Virus record (IMG/VR): IMGVR_UViG_3300042898_001370 | Location: 1-53,292 of that record | Source: a virus | DNA: 53,292 nucleotides | Strand: one strand, 5' to 3' | Shown here: positions 9,201 to 15,502 of the stretch, one piece after another | How positions within the stretch are numbered: position 1 is the stretch's first letter | Layout of the letters: every line of letters begins with the position of its first letter | The notes under the pieces: generated by a model | What the model was told of the DNA's origin: nothing | The model's database searches: none | Seen by the model: only the letters and a program-made list of their open reading frames with translations | Translations under genes and position numbers: made by a program

Positions 9201-10153
9201 TGAAACTGGGTGTCGGCTGCCGCCGCTGCCATACGCTTTGTTTGATCCTCAACACTAAGTCCAGTCATGTCACTTAATGCTTGTAAATTTTTAACATAAG
9301 CTAGAGATGTTTTTTGTAGTGTCTTCATTTCGCCATTAAATGAACGTAAAGATAAGCCAGCGCCGCCCATTAACTCAACGTAACCAGCTTGTGCTTCTAC
9401 TAATTCAGCTTGGCTATATCCCAATCTCTGAAATTCTTGGCGAACCTCAGAGCCGACATTGGCCATTTCCATAAATCTGTTGGTAGAATCTACTGCACCA
9501 TTACCAAGTTGCTTAAATGTTGACCCTAATTTTTGCATAGGTGCCATCAGTTTGTCTAAATCTTTAGCAGCAAACCCAATCTTATTTGCCATACTAAGAA
9601 TTTCATCGGTATTGAATGCATTAGCTGCACCCATTTTAGATATTTGATCATTGAATTTTAGAAGCGAATCTGCTTGTGCAAGTTGGTATTGCATCAACAT
9701 CGTTGCTGCCTTAACAACCCCGCCTATAACAGTGCCTAATATTCCAAAGTTCTTTCCTAAATCTAACGCAGCATCACCGGCTGAACCAATCATACCGTTA
9801 TATTTTGAAAACGAATGTGTACTGTCCATTATCACTGAACCTAGTGATAAGAATCCATTGGCAACAGTTCCCATTGCTTTGTTAATTCTATCAGTAGCTT
9901 CTTGGACTGCTTCTTGTCTTTCTTTTTCTGCCCGAGCATAAGCTTCTTCTTTTTTAGTAAGCTCTTCGGTAGATTCAGTGAGTTCTTTAGTGGCTTTAGT
10001 TGCTTTAGCTGAAGCTGTAGTTGATTTATCTGAAGCAGCAGTCAGGTCTTTCATGGATTTCATTTGAGCAGCCATCATGGCATTTTGCTCACTTAAGATT
10101 TCATACATTTCCCTTAATTGTTCATTAAGGCGTTCTACAATTTCCGGATCCAT
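6287..10153 (-). CDS. Tape-measure-like tail protein with muramidase-like and M15 peptidase-like domains
   Basis: A 1288-aa tail protein. Residues 1-100 are charged coiled coil. About 100-520 are helical, tape-measure-like, with hydrophobic segments. Residues ~538-601 are a low-complexity Ala/Gly repeat, and ~720-830 contain heptad FAKTVTAF-type repeats. About residues 955-1068 start with WRNNNPGNIRAG, the NPGN signature of phage muramidase-like domains. Residues ~1088-1185 hold HYEGRAIDIN and HMHIE, the HxxxxxxD...HxH zinc arrangement of M15/DacB-type peptidases. The end, GGLVKGPDSGYPVEMHGSEMI, is typical of tape-measure C-termini. Likely roles are setting tail length and locally cutting peptidoglycan during DNA entry. 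It is divergent from, and next to, the frameshifting chaperone-like gene. T4's tape measure gp29 is 590 aa and has no such domains. Confidence 0.82.
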   Translation of the reverse strand: MDPEIVERLNEQLREMYEILSEQNAMMAAQMKSMKDLTAASDKSTTASAKATKATKELTESTEELTKKEEAYARAEKERQEAVQEATDRINKAMGTVANGFLSLGSVIMDSTHSFSKYNGMIGSAGDAALDLGKNFGILGTVIGGVVKAATMLMQYQLAQADSLLKFNDQISKMGAANAFNTDEILSMANKIGFAAKDLDKLMAPMQKLGSTFKQLGNGAVDSTNRFMEMANVGSEVRQEFQRLGYSQAELVEAQAGYVELMGGAGLSLRSFNGEMKTLQKTSLAYVKNLQALSDMTGLSVEDQTKRMAAAAADTQFQLYVADMNKKIASASTEEEKQKLAAQVELAMATKAQITALQGEEAGRGYGQALAGAPITEGLGTMAVSGTLGTIQELARETRAGNINSAKDAAKYTQAITDSSAKAQDQLKIAAAISPDAANLVGGTGGITERNRLFGLDQEKAAADIQKRIDDNAAGKGKAAEDSRQQARNILTETEIALRTAFDSFAGNLGIASTALIALAGAAGLAALAIAARGGLARLAGGAAAGGARAAGAGAAGAGAAGAGAAGARAAGAGAAGAGAAGAGAAGAGAAGAGGAAAAGKGAQLLKAAKGAAIVAGGAYVIDAGFGAAGVGKDLDSKTIQSQDDKNWERASTWEKTQSSLARGIEHIGRFMFMDNLANQAQADRVKSETEYLDKKLSAVKPESKDAAKASAATADGKFADAFGKHVEKFGEIVNKLGSPNKGMSSSVATSFGKNIESFGKLIIAFAKTVTAFAKTVQAFATITGTFAKAVKMFADQNKSINAMGSINSKVKGKSSGLLGTPMEDDNELDVVDYIERLKTSLADAALSTDSLREAEMKRHRFTEESMMQFRRSLTDASKILNKIAGVDEEDEDASTDGSSPSSSPSSSPDSSPGSSNYADSDSTSTSGSATKVTGGGAGYTNLQYEDGREEKRTGTLAWRNNNPGNIRAGDFARSQGAVGQSGGFAVFSSYEQGRKAKEELLFNTSKYKNKTIAGAISKYAPPNENDTRGYINTIVKALGVNSNTPLRDLTPEQRTAMLNAMEKIEGFKAGKVEVLKEGKNAGQGGGSKDIVALGQRLQDQGIRVAEHPAFGGVAPVHKGRGHYEGRAIDINIGRGVNESKDPKARAKFDQIADSARSDGFKVIWKAPGHYSHMHIESPKKSSLQARKGGLVKGPDSGYPVEMHGSEMITPLTQDSVLAKLAKTPAETPEISNAISSTAPTMEKEILERVVNMNAELVEGMLSKLGDMVSAISDGNDTREKILKNSMV
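8370..8530. repeat. GC-rich minisatellite, 15-bp unit in a 60-bp higher-order repeat
   Basis: Degenerate 15-bp units reading gctcctgcgcctgct on the plus strand. Bases 8401-8460 and 8461-8520 are a tandem 60-bp duplication differing at a single position. In the coding (minus) strand it gives an Ala-Gly-Ala pentapeptide repeat, a flexible linker within the tape-measure protein. The near-identity suggests recent expansion by slippage. Confidence 0.9.
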
Positions 10154-10191
10154 ACAGTACTCTCAAATTAAAAAAACGGGTATTTTTATGC

Positions 10192-10199
10192 AATAAATA
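10192..10199 (+). promoter_or_regulatory. 26: Late promoter-like box AATAAATA upstream of the gp26-like gene
   Basis: One base off TATAAATA. The predicted start near 10205 gives a ~43-base leader with TTAAGGAAAAG before the ATG at 10248. It lies in the 94-bp divergent intergenic region. Confidence 0.5.
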
Positions 10200-10208
10200 T
10201 ACTATATC

Positions 10209-10216
10209 TATTTAGT
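10209..10216 (-). promoter_or_regulatory. Candidate minus-strand late box ACTAAATA for the tape-measure gene
   Basis: Minus-strand ACTAAATA in the divergent region, predicting a leader of about 50 bases before the tape-measure ATG at 10153, with GAGAG as a possible ribosome site. It is the poorest match of the set. Confidence 0.35.
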
Positions 10217-10247
10217 ACTACTAGAACTATCAACTTAAGGAAAAGAA

Positions 10248-11072
10248 ATGGACAATAATCCACTAAGACAATATTTCAGAAGACCAGCAGTCTACATTAG
10301 TTTGCCGTCGAAGGGCGAAGGTTATTCTAATGAGGACTTAGAAATGCCAGAAACCAATGAGCTTCCAGTATACCCAATGACTGCAATTGATGAGATTACA
10401 GCAAGAACTCCAGACGCATTGTTTAACGGAACATCAATCGTTGACTTAATTAAAAGCTGTGTGCCGAGTATCAAGAACCCATGGGCTATCAAAAGCGTAG
10501 ACATGGATGCTATCTTGATTGGTATTAGGGCTGCTAGCGGCGGAGAAATGCTAGAGATTGATACTACTTGCCCTAGTTGCGAAGTTACTGCAACCTATAG
10601 CATCAATCTTATCGCAGCATTAAGTTCGTTGAAGCCAGGAAATTACAAGGCACCGCTTGAAGTCGGTAACTTAAAAATCAAATTTAGACCACTAGTATAT
10701 AGTGAAATGAATCAAGCTTCGCTGGGTCAGTTTGAGGTTCAAAAGTTCTTCGATGCACTTTACACGATTGAAACCGACGAAGAAAGAAATGCTGCTAGCC
10801 GAGAAGCACTAGAAAAAATCACGTTCTTGACAATGGACATTCTAAGCAAAACCATTGAATACATTGAGACTCCTAATGGCAACGTAGACGATAAAGCATT
10901 TATTCTAGATTTCATGAAAAATTGTGATAATACAGTTTACAACTCTATTCGAGACCACAGTGCTGAACTTAAAGAAGGCACTGAACTCAAGCCTGCAACG
11001 ATTAATTGCGCTAGCTGTAGCCATGAATACGACCAGGCATACAGCATTAACCCAACGGATTTTTTCGGCTAA
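10248..11072 (+). CDS. 26: Baseplate hub / tail assembly chaperone (gp26-like), zero-frame product
   Basis: A 274-aa protein of the T4 base-plate gp26 family. Family-typical text includes NPLRQYF, LPVYPMTAIDEITARTPDAL (residues 39-58), SIVDLIKSCVPSIKNPW and a cysteine pair CPSC (C108, C111). A second pair CASC (C254, C257) near the C-terminus completes a likely four-Cys zinc site. T4 gp26 is needed for hub assembly. The last codons, GAT TTT TTC GGC TAA, contain a perfect slippery heptamer 4 codons from the stop, so part of the ribosomes should shift to the -1 frame and make a 349-aa form. The start is ATG with AAGGAAAAG. Its place beside the tape-measure gene matches that of tail assembly chaperones in other tailed phages. 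Confidence 0.9.
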   Translation: MDNNPLRQYFRRPAVYISLPSKGEGYSNEDLEMPETNELPVYPMTAIDEITARTPDALFNGTSIVDLIKSCVPSIKNPWAIKSVDMDAILIGIRAASGGEMLEIDTTCPSCEVTATYSINLIAALSSLKPGNYKAPLEVGNLKIKFRPLVYSEMNQASLGQFEVQKFFDALYTIETDEERNAASREALEKITFLTMDILSKTIEYIETPNGNVDDKAFILDFMKNCDNTVYNSIRDHSAELKEGTELKPATINCASCSHEYDQAYSINPTDFFG

Positions 11073-11109
11073 AGCTTCTTATATCAAAACCCGAAGATAT
11101 TAAGAAGCT
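11060..11109 (+). promoter_or_regulatory. Programmed -1 ribosomal frameshift signal
   Basis: The slippery heptamer T TTT TTC (11060-11066) is in the correct X XXY YYZ phase. A six-base spacer (GGCTAA, which includes the zero-frame stop) leads to a hairpin. Bases 11073-11080 pair with 11102-11109 (8 bp), and 11081-11085 pair with 11096-11100 (5 bp), with a single bulged T at 11101 and a 10-base loop. Slippery site, spacer and stem all meet the textbook requirements for -1 frameshifting. Confidence 0.88.
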
Positions 11110-11296
11110 ATTAGACCAATACGAAAAAGACGCAGCAGAAATTAAGGCCTCAGCCCTATCAATGTCTTGGCATATGAGGGGCGGGGCCAGCTACGTGGAT
11201 ATACTAAACATGTCTACTGCCGAACGCAAAGAGATAGCCTCTATCATAGAAAGCAATCTTGACATAACTAAGAAAACTCAGTTACCTTACTTCTGA
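11066..11296 (+). CDS. Minus-one frame C-terminal extension of the gp26-like protein
   Basis: After a -1 slip at the heptamer, reading continues at 11066 for 76 codons with no stop until TGA at 11294-11296. The extension begins RLKLLISKPEDIKKLLDQYE and ends KKTQLPYF, with a conserved-looking core MSWHMRGGASYVDILNMS. It has no credible ribosome-binding site of its own: the first in-frame ATG, at codon 34, has nothing Shine-Dalgarno-like before it. It is therefore most likely made only as a fusion (273 + 76 = 349 aa). This parallels lambda gpG/gpGT and P2 E/E', where the extended form binds the tape measure. That functional reading is inference. I do not equate the extension with T4 gp51, which is a longer separate protein. 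Confidence 0.85.
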   Translation, partial: RLKLLISKPEDIKKLLDQYEKDAAEIKASALSMSWHMRGGASYVDILNMSTAERKEIASIIESNLDITKKTQLPYF

Positions 11297-11301
11297 TTTA
11301 A

Positions 11302-11350
11302 AGTTGTTCTTCGAACAACTAGACCTTTTCGCTACGCTCGGTCTATTTTT
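11302..11350 (+). terminator. Two-hairpin terminator between convergent transcripts
   Basis: Hairpin one is AGTTGTTC paired with GAACAACT (11302-11309 with 11313-11320). Hairpin two is AGACC paired with GGTCT (11321-11325 with 11340-11344), followed by ATTTTTAT. The second with its T-run ends the gp26-like transcript on the plus strand. Read on the minus strand, hairpin one is followed by TTTAAAT and could weakly stop transcripts from the other side. Confidence 0.7.
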
Positions 11351-11374
11351 ATAAAACTCTTTAGGACAATAACT

Positions 11375-11760
11375 TTAGAAGGAAGATACATTGCCGGTTT
11401 AGAAGCCATGGTAGTGCCCCTGAAAGGCACTACCTAGACTTGGACATTGCCATGGCCTGTCATCCTTTGTTGTCTGTTCCCCGATTAACTAGCTCGTATC
11501 GCTGTTAATCGCTACCGGTTGCCCTGTAAAGTTTAATGGGACTGTAGTGAGACTTCCGTCTCTGCAACGCATGTTCTGTGACTTCAAGACAAAGTATATC
11601 ACAGACTCATTCAGGGTTCGCCTACCTAACGAGAGCCCTGTCGGTATTCCCTGACCTCACGATCAGGCATACTCCAGAATCCAGCCGCATTCATTCGTGG
11701 TGCAACCTCAAGGAGGATTGTGACACATGCACAATCATAACGATGTAAGAGGGTTCTGTG
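11375..11760 (-). ncRNA. Candidate large structured non-coding RNA, family unknown
   Basis: This ~390-base stretch has no ORF of note but is full of hairpins: 11405-11456 (with a perfect 9-bp stem 11410-11418/11426-11434), 11482-11511 (8 bp plus an inner 3 bp), 11549-11562, 11576-11604, 11612-11640, 11650-11667 and 11716-11736. Strand is indicated by detail. On the minus strand 11549-11562 is GAGAC-GGAA-GUCUC and 11650-11667 is CCUGAUC-GUGA-GGUCAGG, both GNRA tetraloops. Its U-G pairs, and those of 11618-11632, would be C-A mismatches on the plus strand. It starts right after the resolvase stop codon and ends before the convergent terminator, so it would be a 3' part of that transcript or a processed RNA. 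I tested it by eye against tmRNA, RNase P and group I intron core sequences and found no match. Confidence 0.6.
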
Positions 11761-12321
11761 TTAAAAAGTGGGGGAAGTATTAAGAGTTAAAATCTGTTCT
11801 GTCTTGGTGACAGGTGAGCCTGAGTAAAGTTTAAGAAGGTCTTTATTGAGCTTAAAAAAGTGATCGAATTCCATAATAATCCACTCGCCTGTTGTATCAG
11901 AACGATAGTGAATAAAGTTGTCTGCAACCCAAGTGTACTTAGATTGAACAGCGACAAACTTTCCTTTTCGGTTAAACTTCATGTATAGCACAGAGCAATC
12001 ATCGTCTTCTGCAACGTCCATTAGTTGCTTAATCCAACCATCAATGACCTTGCATTCACCTGTCATTAACAAGTGAAACGGAAAATCAGCATAGCTCTTG
12101 CATTCTGCATTGAACTTAGTAAAAGTTTCGCCGGGAACAATGTCACCCTTGAAGCTTCTAATCTGTCCTTCATGAAGGAACTCTTTACGAGACTGATTTT
12201 TACCGCCCACATACGCACCACTTCCAGGTGCTCTAATAAAGCTTTCGCCGTATAATTTAGATAAGAAATTTGCTACTTCACGTTCGAATGAAGAACCTTT
12301 TGCTTTCTGTGGACTTGTCAT
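11761..12321 (-). CDS. Holliday-junction-resolvase-like PDDEXK nuclease
   Basis: A 186-aa protein from the ATG at 12321; an in-frame TTG at 12342 would give 193 aa. The sequence KAKGSSFEREVANFLSKLYG, then IRAPGSGAYVGG, is the start of Hjc-type nucleases. With numbering from ATG, the catalytic set would be Glu13/Glu15 in FEREV, Asp60 in KGDIV, and Glu73-x-Lys75 in AECKSY. Likely role: cutting branched DNA before packaging, in place of T4 endonuclease VII, or DNA turnover. It is downstream of gp46/gp47 with a 16-base gap from the TTG. ATG is preferred because CATAAATT lies exactly five bases before it. The 3' end leads straight into the structured RNA. Confidence 0.75.
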   Translation of the reverse strand: MTSPQKAKGSSFEREVANFLSKLYGESFIRAPGSGAYVGGKNQSRKEFLHEGQIRSFKGDIVPGETFTKFNAECKSYADFPFHLLMTGECKVIDGWIKQLMDVAEDDDCSVLYMKFNRKGKFVAVQSKYTWVADNFIHYRSDTTGEWIIMEFDHFFKLNKDLLKLYSGSPVTKTEQILTLNTSPTF

Positions 12322-12326
12322 ACTAT

Positions 12327-12334
12327 AATTTATG
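12327..12334 (-). promoter_or_regulatory. Late promoter-like box CATAAATT, leaderless type, for the resolvase
   Basis: Minus-strand CATAAATT, then ATAGT, then ATG (12321). This is the same 5-base spacing as in three other places in the window. It would allow late expression of the resolvase and the RNA independently of gp46/gp47. Confidence 0.5.
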
Positions 12335-12358
12335 TCTTTCAATCAGTCTTGTAATTTT

Positions 12359-14446
12359 TTATTCTACTGCATCTGTGGCTGTACTATATGTAGTAAACCC
12401 GTTTTCTTTCAGCACCTTGAGAACACTGGGAACACGCCCTGCTAGTTCTTCTCGGTGACTTACTAACCAAATAGATTTGTTACGTCTACGTGACATATCT
12501 TTAAGAATAGCCATACTATTCTCAACGCCAATGCTATCCATACCACTATCAATAAGTTCGTCAATGAATAGAGTGTTGATTGGGAAGTACAAGTTCTCCC
12601 AAACGTCACGGAATGCAAAGCTCAAGCCAAGAATCAATCTGTTTCGTTCGCCTCTAGACAAGTTATCAAAGTCAAGTTCACGACCAAGTTCTGTGATTTC
12701 AACGCTTAGGTCGTTCTTGAAGACAACGTTATGCGGAAGACCGATCTTATCAAGATAGTTGGTTAACCTAGCATTCAAGTAGCTCAAATTTTGGTCAATG
12801 ATTTTCTTACGCACAAAGCTGTCCTTGCTTGTAAGAATATCAATAAGGAACTTCAAGTGATCACCGAACTTACTTAGTTCATTGATTTTGTCAAATGTAA
12901 CCTCTTGCAGTGCCTTGTTTTCCATATCAACAACTTGTTCAGTGTATGGATCAGATTCAGCAGCCTTTAAGGCTATAGAATTCTCAAGGTTAGCAACGAT
13001 AGTGCGATGCTCAATAGCTTCGGCTTCTGTATCGTAATGTGTCACCGGAGCTGAACCGATATCCTCAAGTATGCACTGTTCTGCAATTTGTTCAGCATAG
13101 GGGTCAGTCTCGGACAACTTAGCTGAAATCTGACTTTGAATATTTTCAAGTTCCGAGCTATGCTTGATTGCCTCTGCTTCTGTCTTGTAATGCGTAGTAG
13201 GAGCAGTACCCAAAACAAACAACAAATTTTTATTTTTTTCTAAATCGTTTTGGGTTTGGGCAAGATCACCTTCGGCAATAATCAATAAGTCATGCTTACC
13301 AAGCAAGACACTAGCATGATTTTCATCGTGAAGATCCTGTCCGCAAGCATAACACTTGTTTTCTTCAAGCGTCTTAATCTCACCCTCTAGTTTAGTTACA
13401 ATATTCTTGTCTTTTGTTAGAGTTGCTTCTAGTCCGGCAATAGTCTTGTTGAGAGTAGCAAGTTCAATTTTGTTTGCTTCGTATACACGCAAGTCGTAAT
13501 GAGCCTGCAACTCAGCAGTGATATCAATGTTGCTCTTTGTATCATAGCTGGTCTGTAGAACTCTGACATCAGCATCACGCTTCTGTAACCATGCTGTTTG
13601 CCTTGCGATTAACGCATTACAAGCATCCAGCTGTTTCTTTTTTTCGTTATACACTGACCAGTCACGGTGAGCTTGAAGTTCTGCCTCGATATCAATTTTA
13701 CTTAGATCATCATAGTCAGCTACTAAACGAGACAATGCCTCGTCATGCTGCTTCTGCCAAAGATTTTGTCGGCGCTTCAATGCATCAATCTGCTCTTGAA
13801 CACGACTGTTAGCTTCTTCAACTGCTTTGTTTCTAAACTCTTCCTGCTGAATAGCATCTTTGTTTAACCTAATCTTTTCTTTGATTAAGTCTGCCTTCTC
13901 GGACAATAAAGTAATACCAAGTAGTTGCTCAATCACATTGCGTTGGTCGTTAGCTTTCATAGACAAGAAAGGTTCACTATAAGTATTCAGTGCAACGATA
14001 TGCTTAAACATATCGCTACTCATACCGATAGCATGTTCAATTGCTAGTTGTGTTTCTCTGTTCTCGCCCTGAGCTTCGTTCTTTTCTTCTTTGCTTTGTA
14101 AACTGTTGTTCACATAGAAGCGCAAGACGTTTGGTCTGCGGCCGCGCTCAATCTTATACTCAACGCCATTCACGCTGAATTCAAGGGTAACCATCATGCC
14201 TTTTGCATTGGTACGATTGATTAGATTGTCTTTACGAATCTGATTGATTGGGCTACCAAACAATACGTAGCTCAAACCCTGAATAAGGGTTGTCTTACCT
14301 GTACCGTTTCTAGCACCGTCACCGCCTAAGTCAAGGTTCTCACCAAGAATAAGAGTAAGTTCTTTGCTATCAAAGTTGACTGCCTGTGTTACCGCACCGA
14401 TGCTGAGAAAGTTTCTCAGGGTGATATTCTTTAATACTACACTCAT
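12359..14446 (-). CDS. 46: Recombination endonuclease subunit, SbcC/Rad50-like ATPase (gp46)
   Basis: The ATPase half of the gp46-gp47 (Rad50-Mre11-like) complex that resects DNA ends for phage recombination-dependent replication. The 695-aa protein has an N-terminal ABC half with Walker A GARNGTGKTT (residues 44-53), a long coiled coil, and a zinc-hook KCYACGQ (Cys365, Cys368) near its middle. A second coiled coil is followed by the signature LSRGERNRLILG near residue 595 and Walker B LFIDELIDSGMD. T4 gp46 is 560 aa, and the extra length is in the coiled coil. Start and stop overlap with gp47 as ATGA, so translation is coupled. Confidence 0.96.
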   Translation of the reverse strand: MSVVLKNITLRNFLSIGAVTQAVNFDSKELTLILGENLDLGGDGARNGTGKTTLIQGLSYVLFGSPINQIRKDNLINRTNAKGMMVTLEFSVNGVEYKIERGRRPNVLRFYVNNSLQSKEEKNEAQGENRETQLAIEHAIGMSSDMFKHIVALNTYSEPFLSMKANDQRNVIEQLLGITLLSEKADLIKEKIRLNKDAIQQEEFRNKAVEEANSRVQEQIDALKRRQNLWQKQHDEALSRLVADYDDLSKIDIEAELQAHRDWSVYNEKKKQLDACNALIARQTAWLQKRDADVRVLQTSYDTKSNIDITAELQAHYDLRVYEANKIELATLNKTIAGLEATLTKDKNIVTKLEGEIKTLEENKCYACGQDLHDENHASVLLGKHDLLIIAEGDLAQTQNDLEKNKNLLFVLGTAPTTHYKTEAEAIKHSSELENIQSQISAKLSETDPYAEQIAEQCILEDIGSAPVTHYDTEAEAIEHRTIVANLENSIALKAAESDPYTEQVVDMENKALQEVTFDKINELSKFGDHLKFLIDILTSKDSFVRKKIIDQNLSYLNARLTNYLDKIGLPHNVVFKNDLSVEITELGRELDFDNLSRGERNRLILGLSFAFRDVWENLYFPINTLFIDELIDSGMDSIGVENSMAILKDMSRRRNKSIWLVSHREELAGRVPSVLKVLKENGFTTYSTATDAVE

Positions 14447-15459
14447 AGGTTTCTGTAAATCTCTAACAATACTTTAGGGTCAAAGAACTCGCTTTCAATA
14501 GCGGCAAGTTGATCGATAATAATCTGGTCAACACTTTCAAAGCTTACTTCGCCGGGGGCTAAGTCTTGACTGTGTTGGTCTAGCTTCATTGGGATAAGTG
14601 ACATTTCTCGTATATTATGTTTTGGAATCAATGTCTCACGAATAAAGTTAGCTTCTTCATATGAGATATCAATATCAAGATGCACTCTAACACTACTCTT
14701 GGGAAGAAGCAAGCCTTCTGGGTTATCTAGTATGTCACTAAGCTTGTAGACACGATATAGTGGCTGTCCGGGCCATGCTTGAAACTCAGGCTCTTCGCCC
14801 CATTCAAGAATCATCATGCCTCGCTGATCGTCGCCTGCATCTGCATAGTTGTGCGGAAACGCATTACCGATATACCAAATATTGTTACGAGCTTGTCGTT
14901 TGTGAAAGTGGCCGCTGAATACTTTTTCAAAGCCGGCTAAGTCGCTATCACTCACATCACCGTGATCGGGCATCTGAACCATAGCATTCATATAGAATGC
15001 AGGAAGCTCAAAGTGACCAAACATATATTTGCCTGACAGCTTAGCTAACTTCTTATGGTCTTCTCCTACTAACCAAGGAGCAATAACTACATCATCTTGA
15101 ATGAACCAGTCATTCACAATTGTTACATTGGGTAGATGCTTTGCCCACTCCACGCTATGAACATCACGCTTGTCTCTATAGTAGAGATCGTGATTGCCTG
15201 GAATGAAAAACACACGTTCAAAATTGTTGTTAAGTTTTTCTAAAGCACGAAGACCAAACTGCATTGTTTGAATATTGATACTTGCTCTGTGGTGATTGTA
15301 GTCACCCAAGAAAAAACAAGTTTCGCAGTTTTCTTCTTTAGCCTTCTGAATGAACCAGTCAACAAAGTCCGAACAGTCTTGATTGTGCTGTACACTATTA
15401 GACTTAAGCCCAAAGTGAATGTCAGTGAAGACCGCAGCTTTCTTGAATAAATTAGCCAT
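14443..15459 (-). CDS. 47: Recombination endonuclease subunit, SbcD/Mre11-like nuclease (gp47)
   Basis: The metallophosphoesterase partner of gp46. The 338-aa length equals that of T4 gp47 (339 aa). All calcineurin-type metal motifs are present in order: FTDIHFG (Asp13, His15), FLGDYNHHR (Asp53), FIPGNHD (Asn89, His90, Asp91), MFGHFELP and SGHFHKRQ. The gene starts at ATG with GGAG 14 bases upstream and overlaps gp46 by four bases. A TATAAGTA box lies immediately upstream. Confidence 0.96.
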   Translation of the reverse strand: MANLFKKAAVFTDIHFGLKSNSVQHNQDCSDFVDWFIQKAKEENCETCFFLGDYNHHRASINIQTMQFGLRALEKLNNNFERVFFIPGNHDLYYRDKRDVHSVEWAKHLPNVTIVNDWFIQDDVVIAPWLVGEDHKKLAKLSGKYMFGHFELPAFYMNAMVQMPDHGDVSDSDLAGFEKVFSGHFHKRQARNNIWYIGNAFPHNYADAGDDQRGMMILEWGEEPEFQAWPGQPLYRVYKLSDILDNPEGLLLPKSSVRVHLDIDISYEEANFIRETLIPKHNIREMSLIPMKLDQHSQDLAPGEVSFESVDQIIIDQLAAIESEFFDPKVLLEIYRNL

Positions 15460-15462
15460 ACT

Positions 15463-15470
15463 TACTTATA
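15463..15470 (-). promoter_or_regulatory. 47: TATAAGTA box upstream of gp47
   Basis: Minus-strand TATAAGTA three bases before the gp47 ATG. If used with late-promoter spacing, the start would fall inside the start codon, so it is either not a true late promoter or is a remnant. The same ATAAGTA variant is found at 3954-3961. Confidence 0.3.
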
Positions 15471-15502
15471 GCTCCATTGAGAGAGAAAATCAATTATTTA
15501 GG

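Noticed and set aside
11160-11296. Independent small gene starting at the ATG within the -1 frame
   Set aside because: No ribosome-binding site before that ATG, and the frame is open back to the slippery heptamer with an ideal hairpin. A frameshift fusion explains it better.
11375-11760. tmRNA, RNase P RNA or group I intron
   Set aside because: No tRNA-like acceptor or tag reading frame, no conserved RNase P core sequence, and the fragment resembling intron R/S elements (around 11536-11565) lacks the needed spacing and pairing. It also interrupts no gene.
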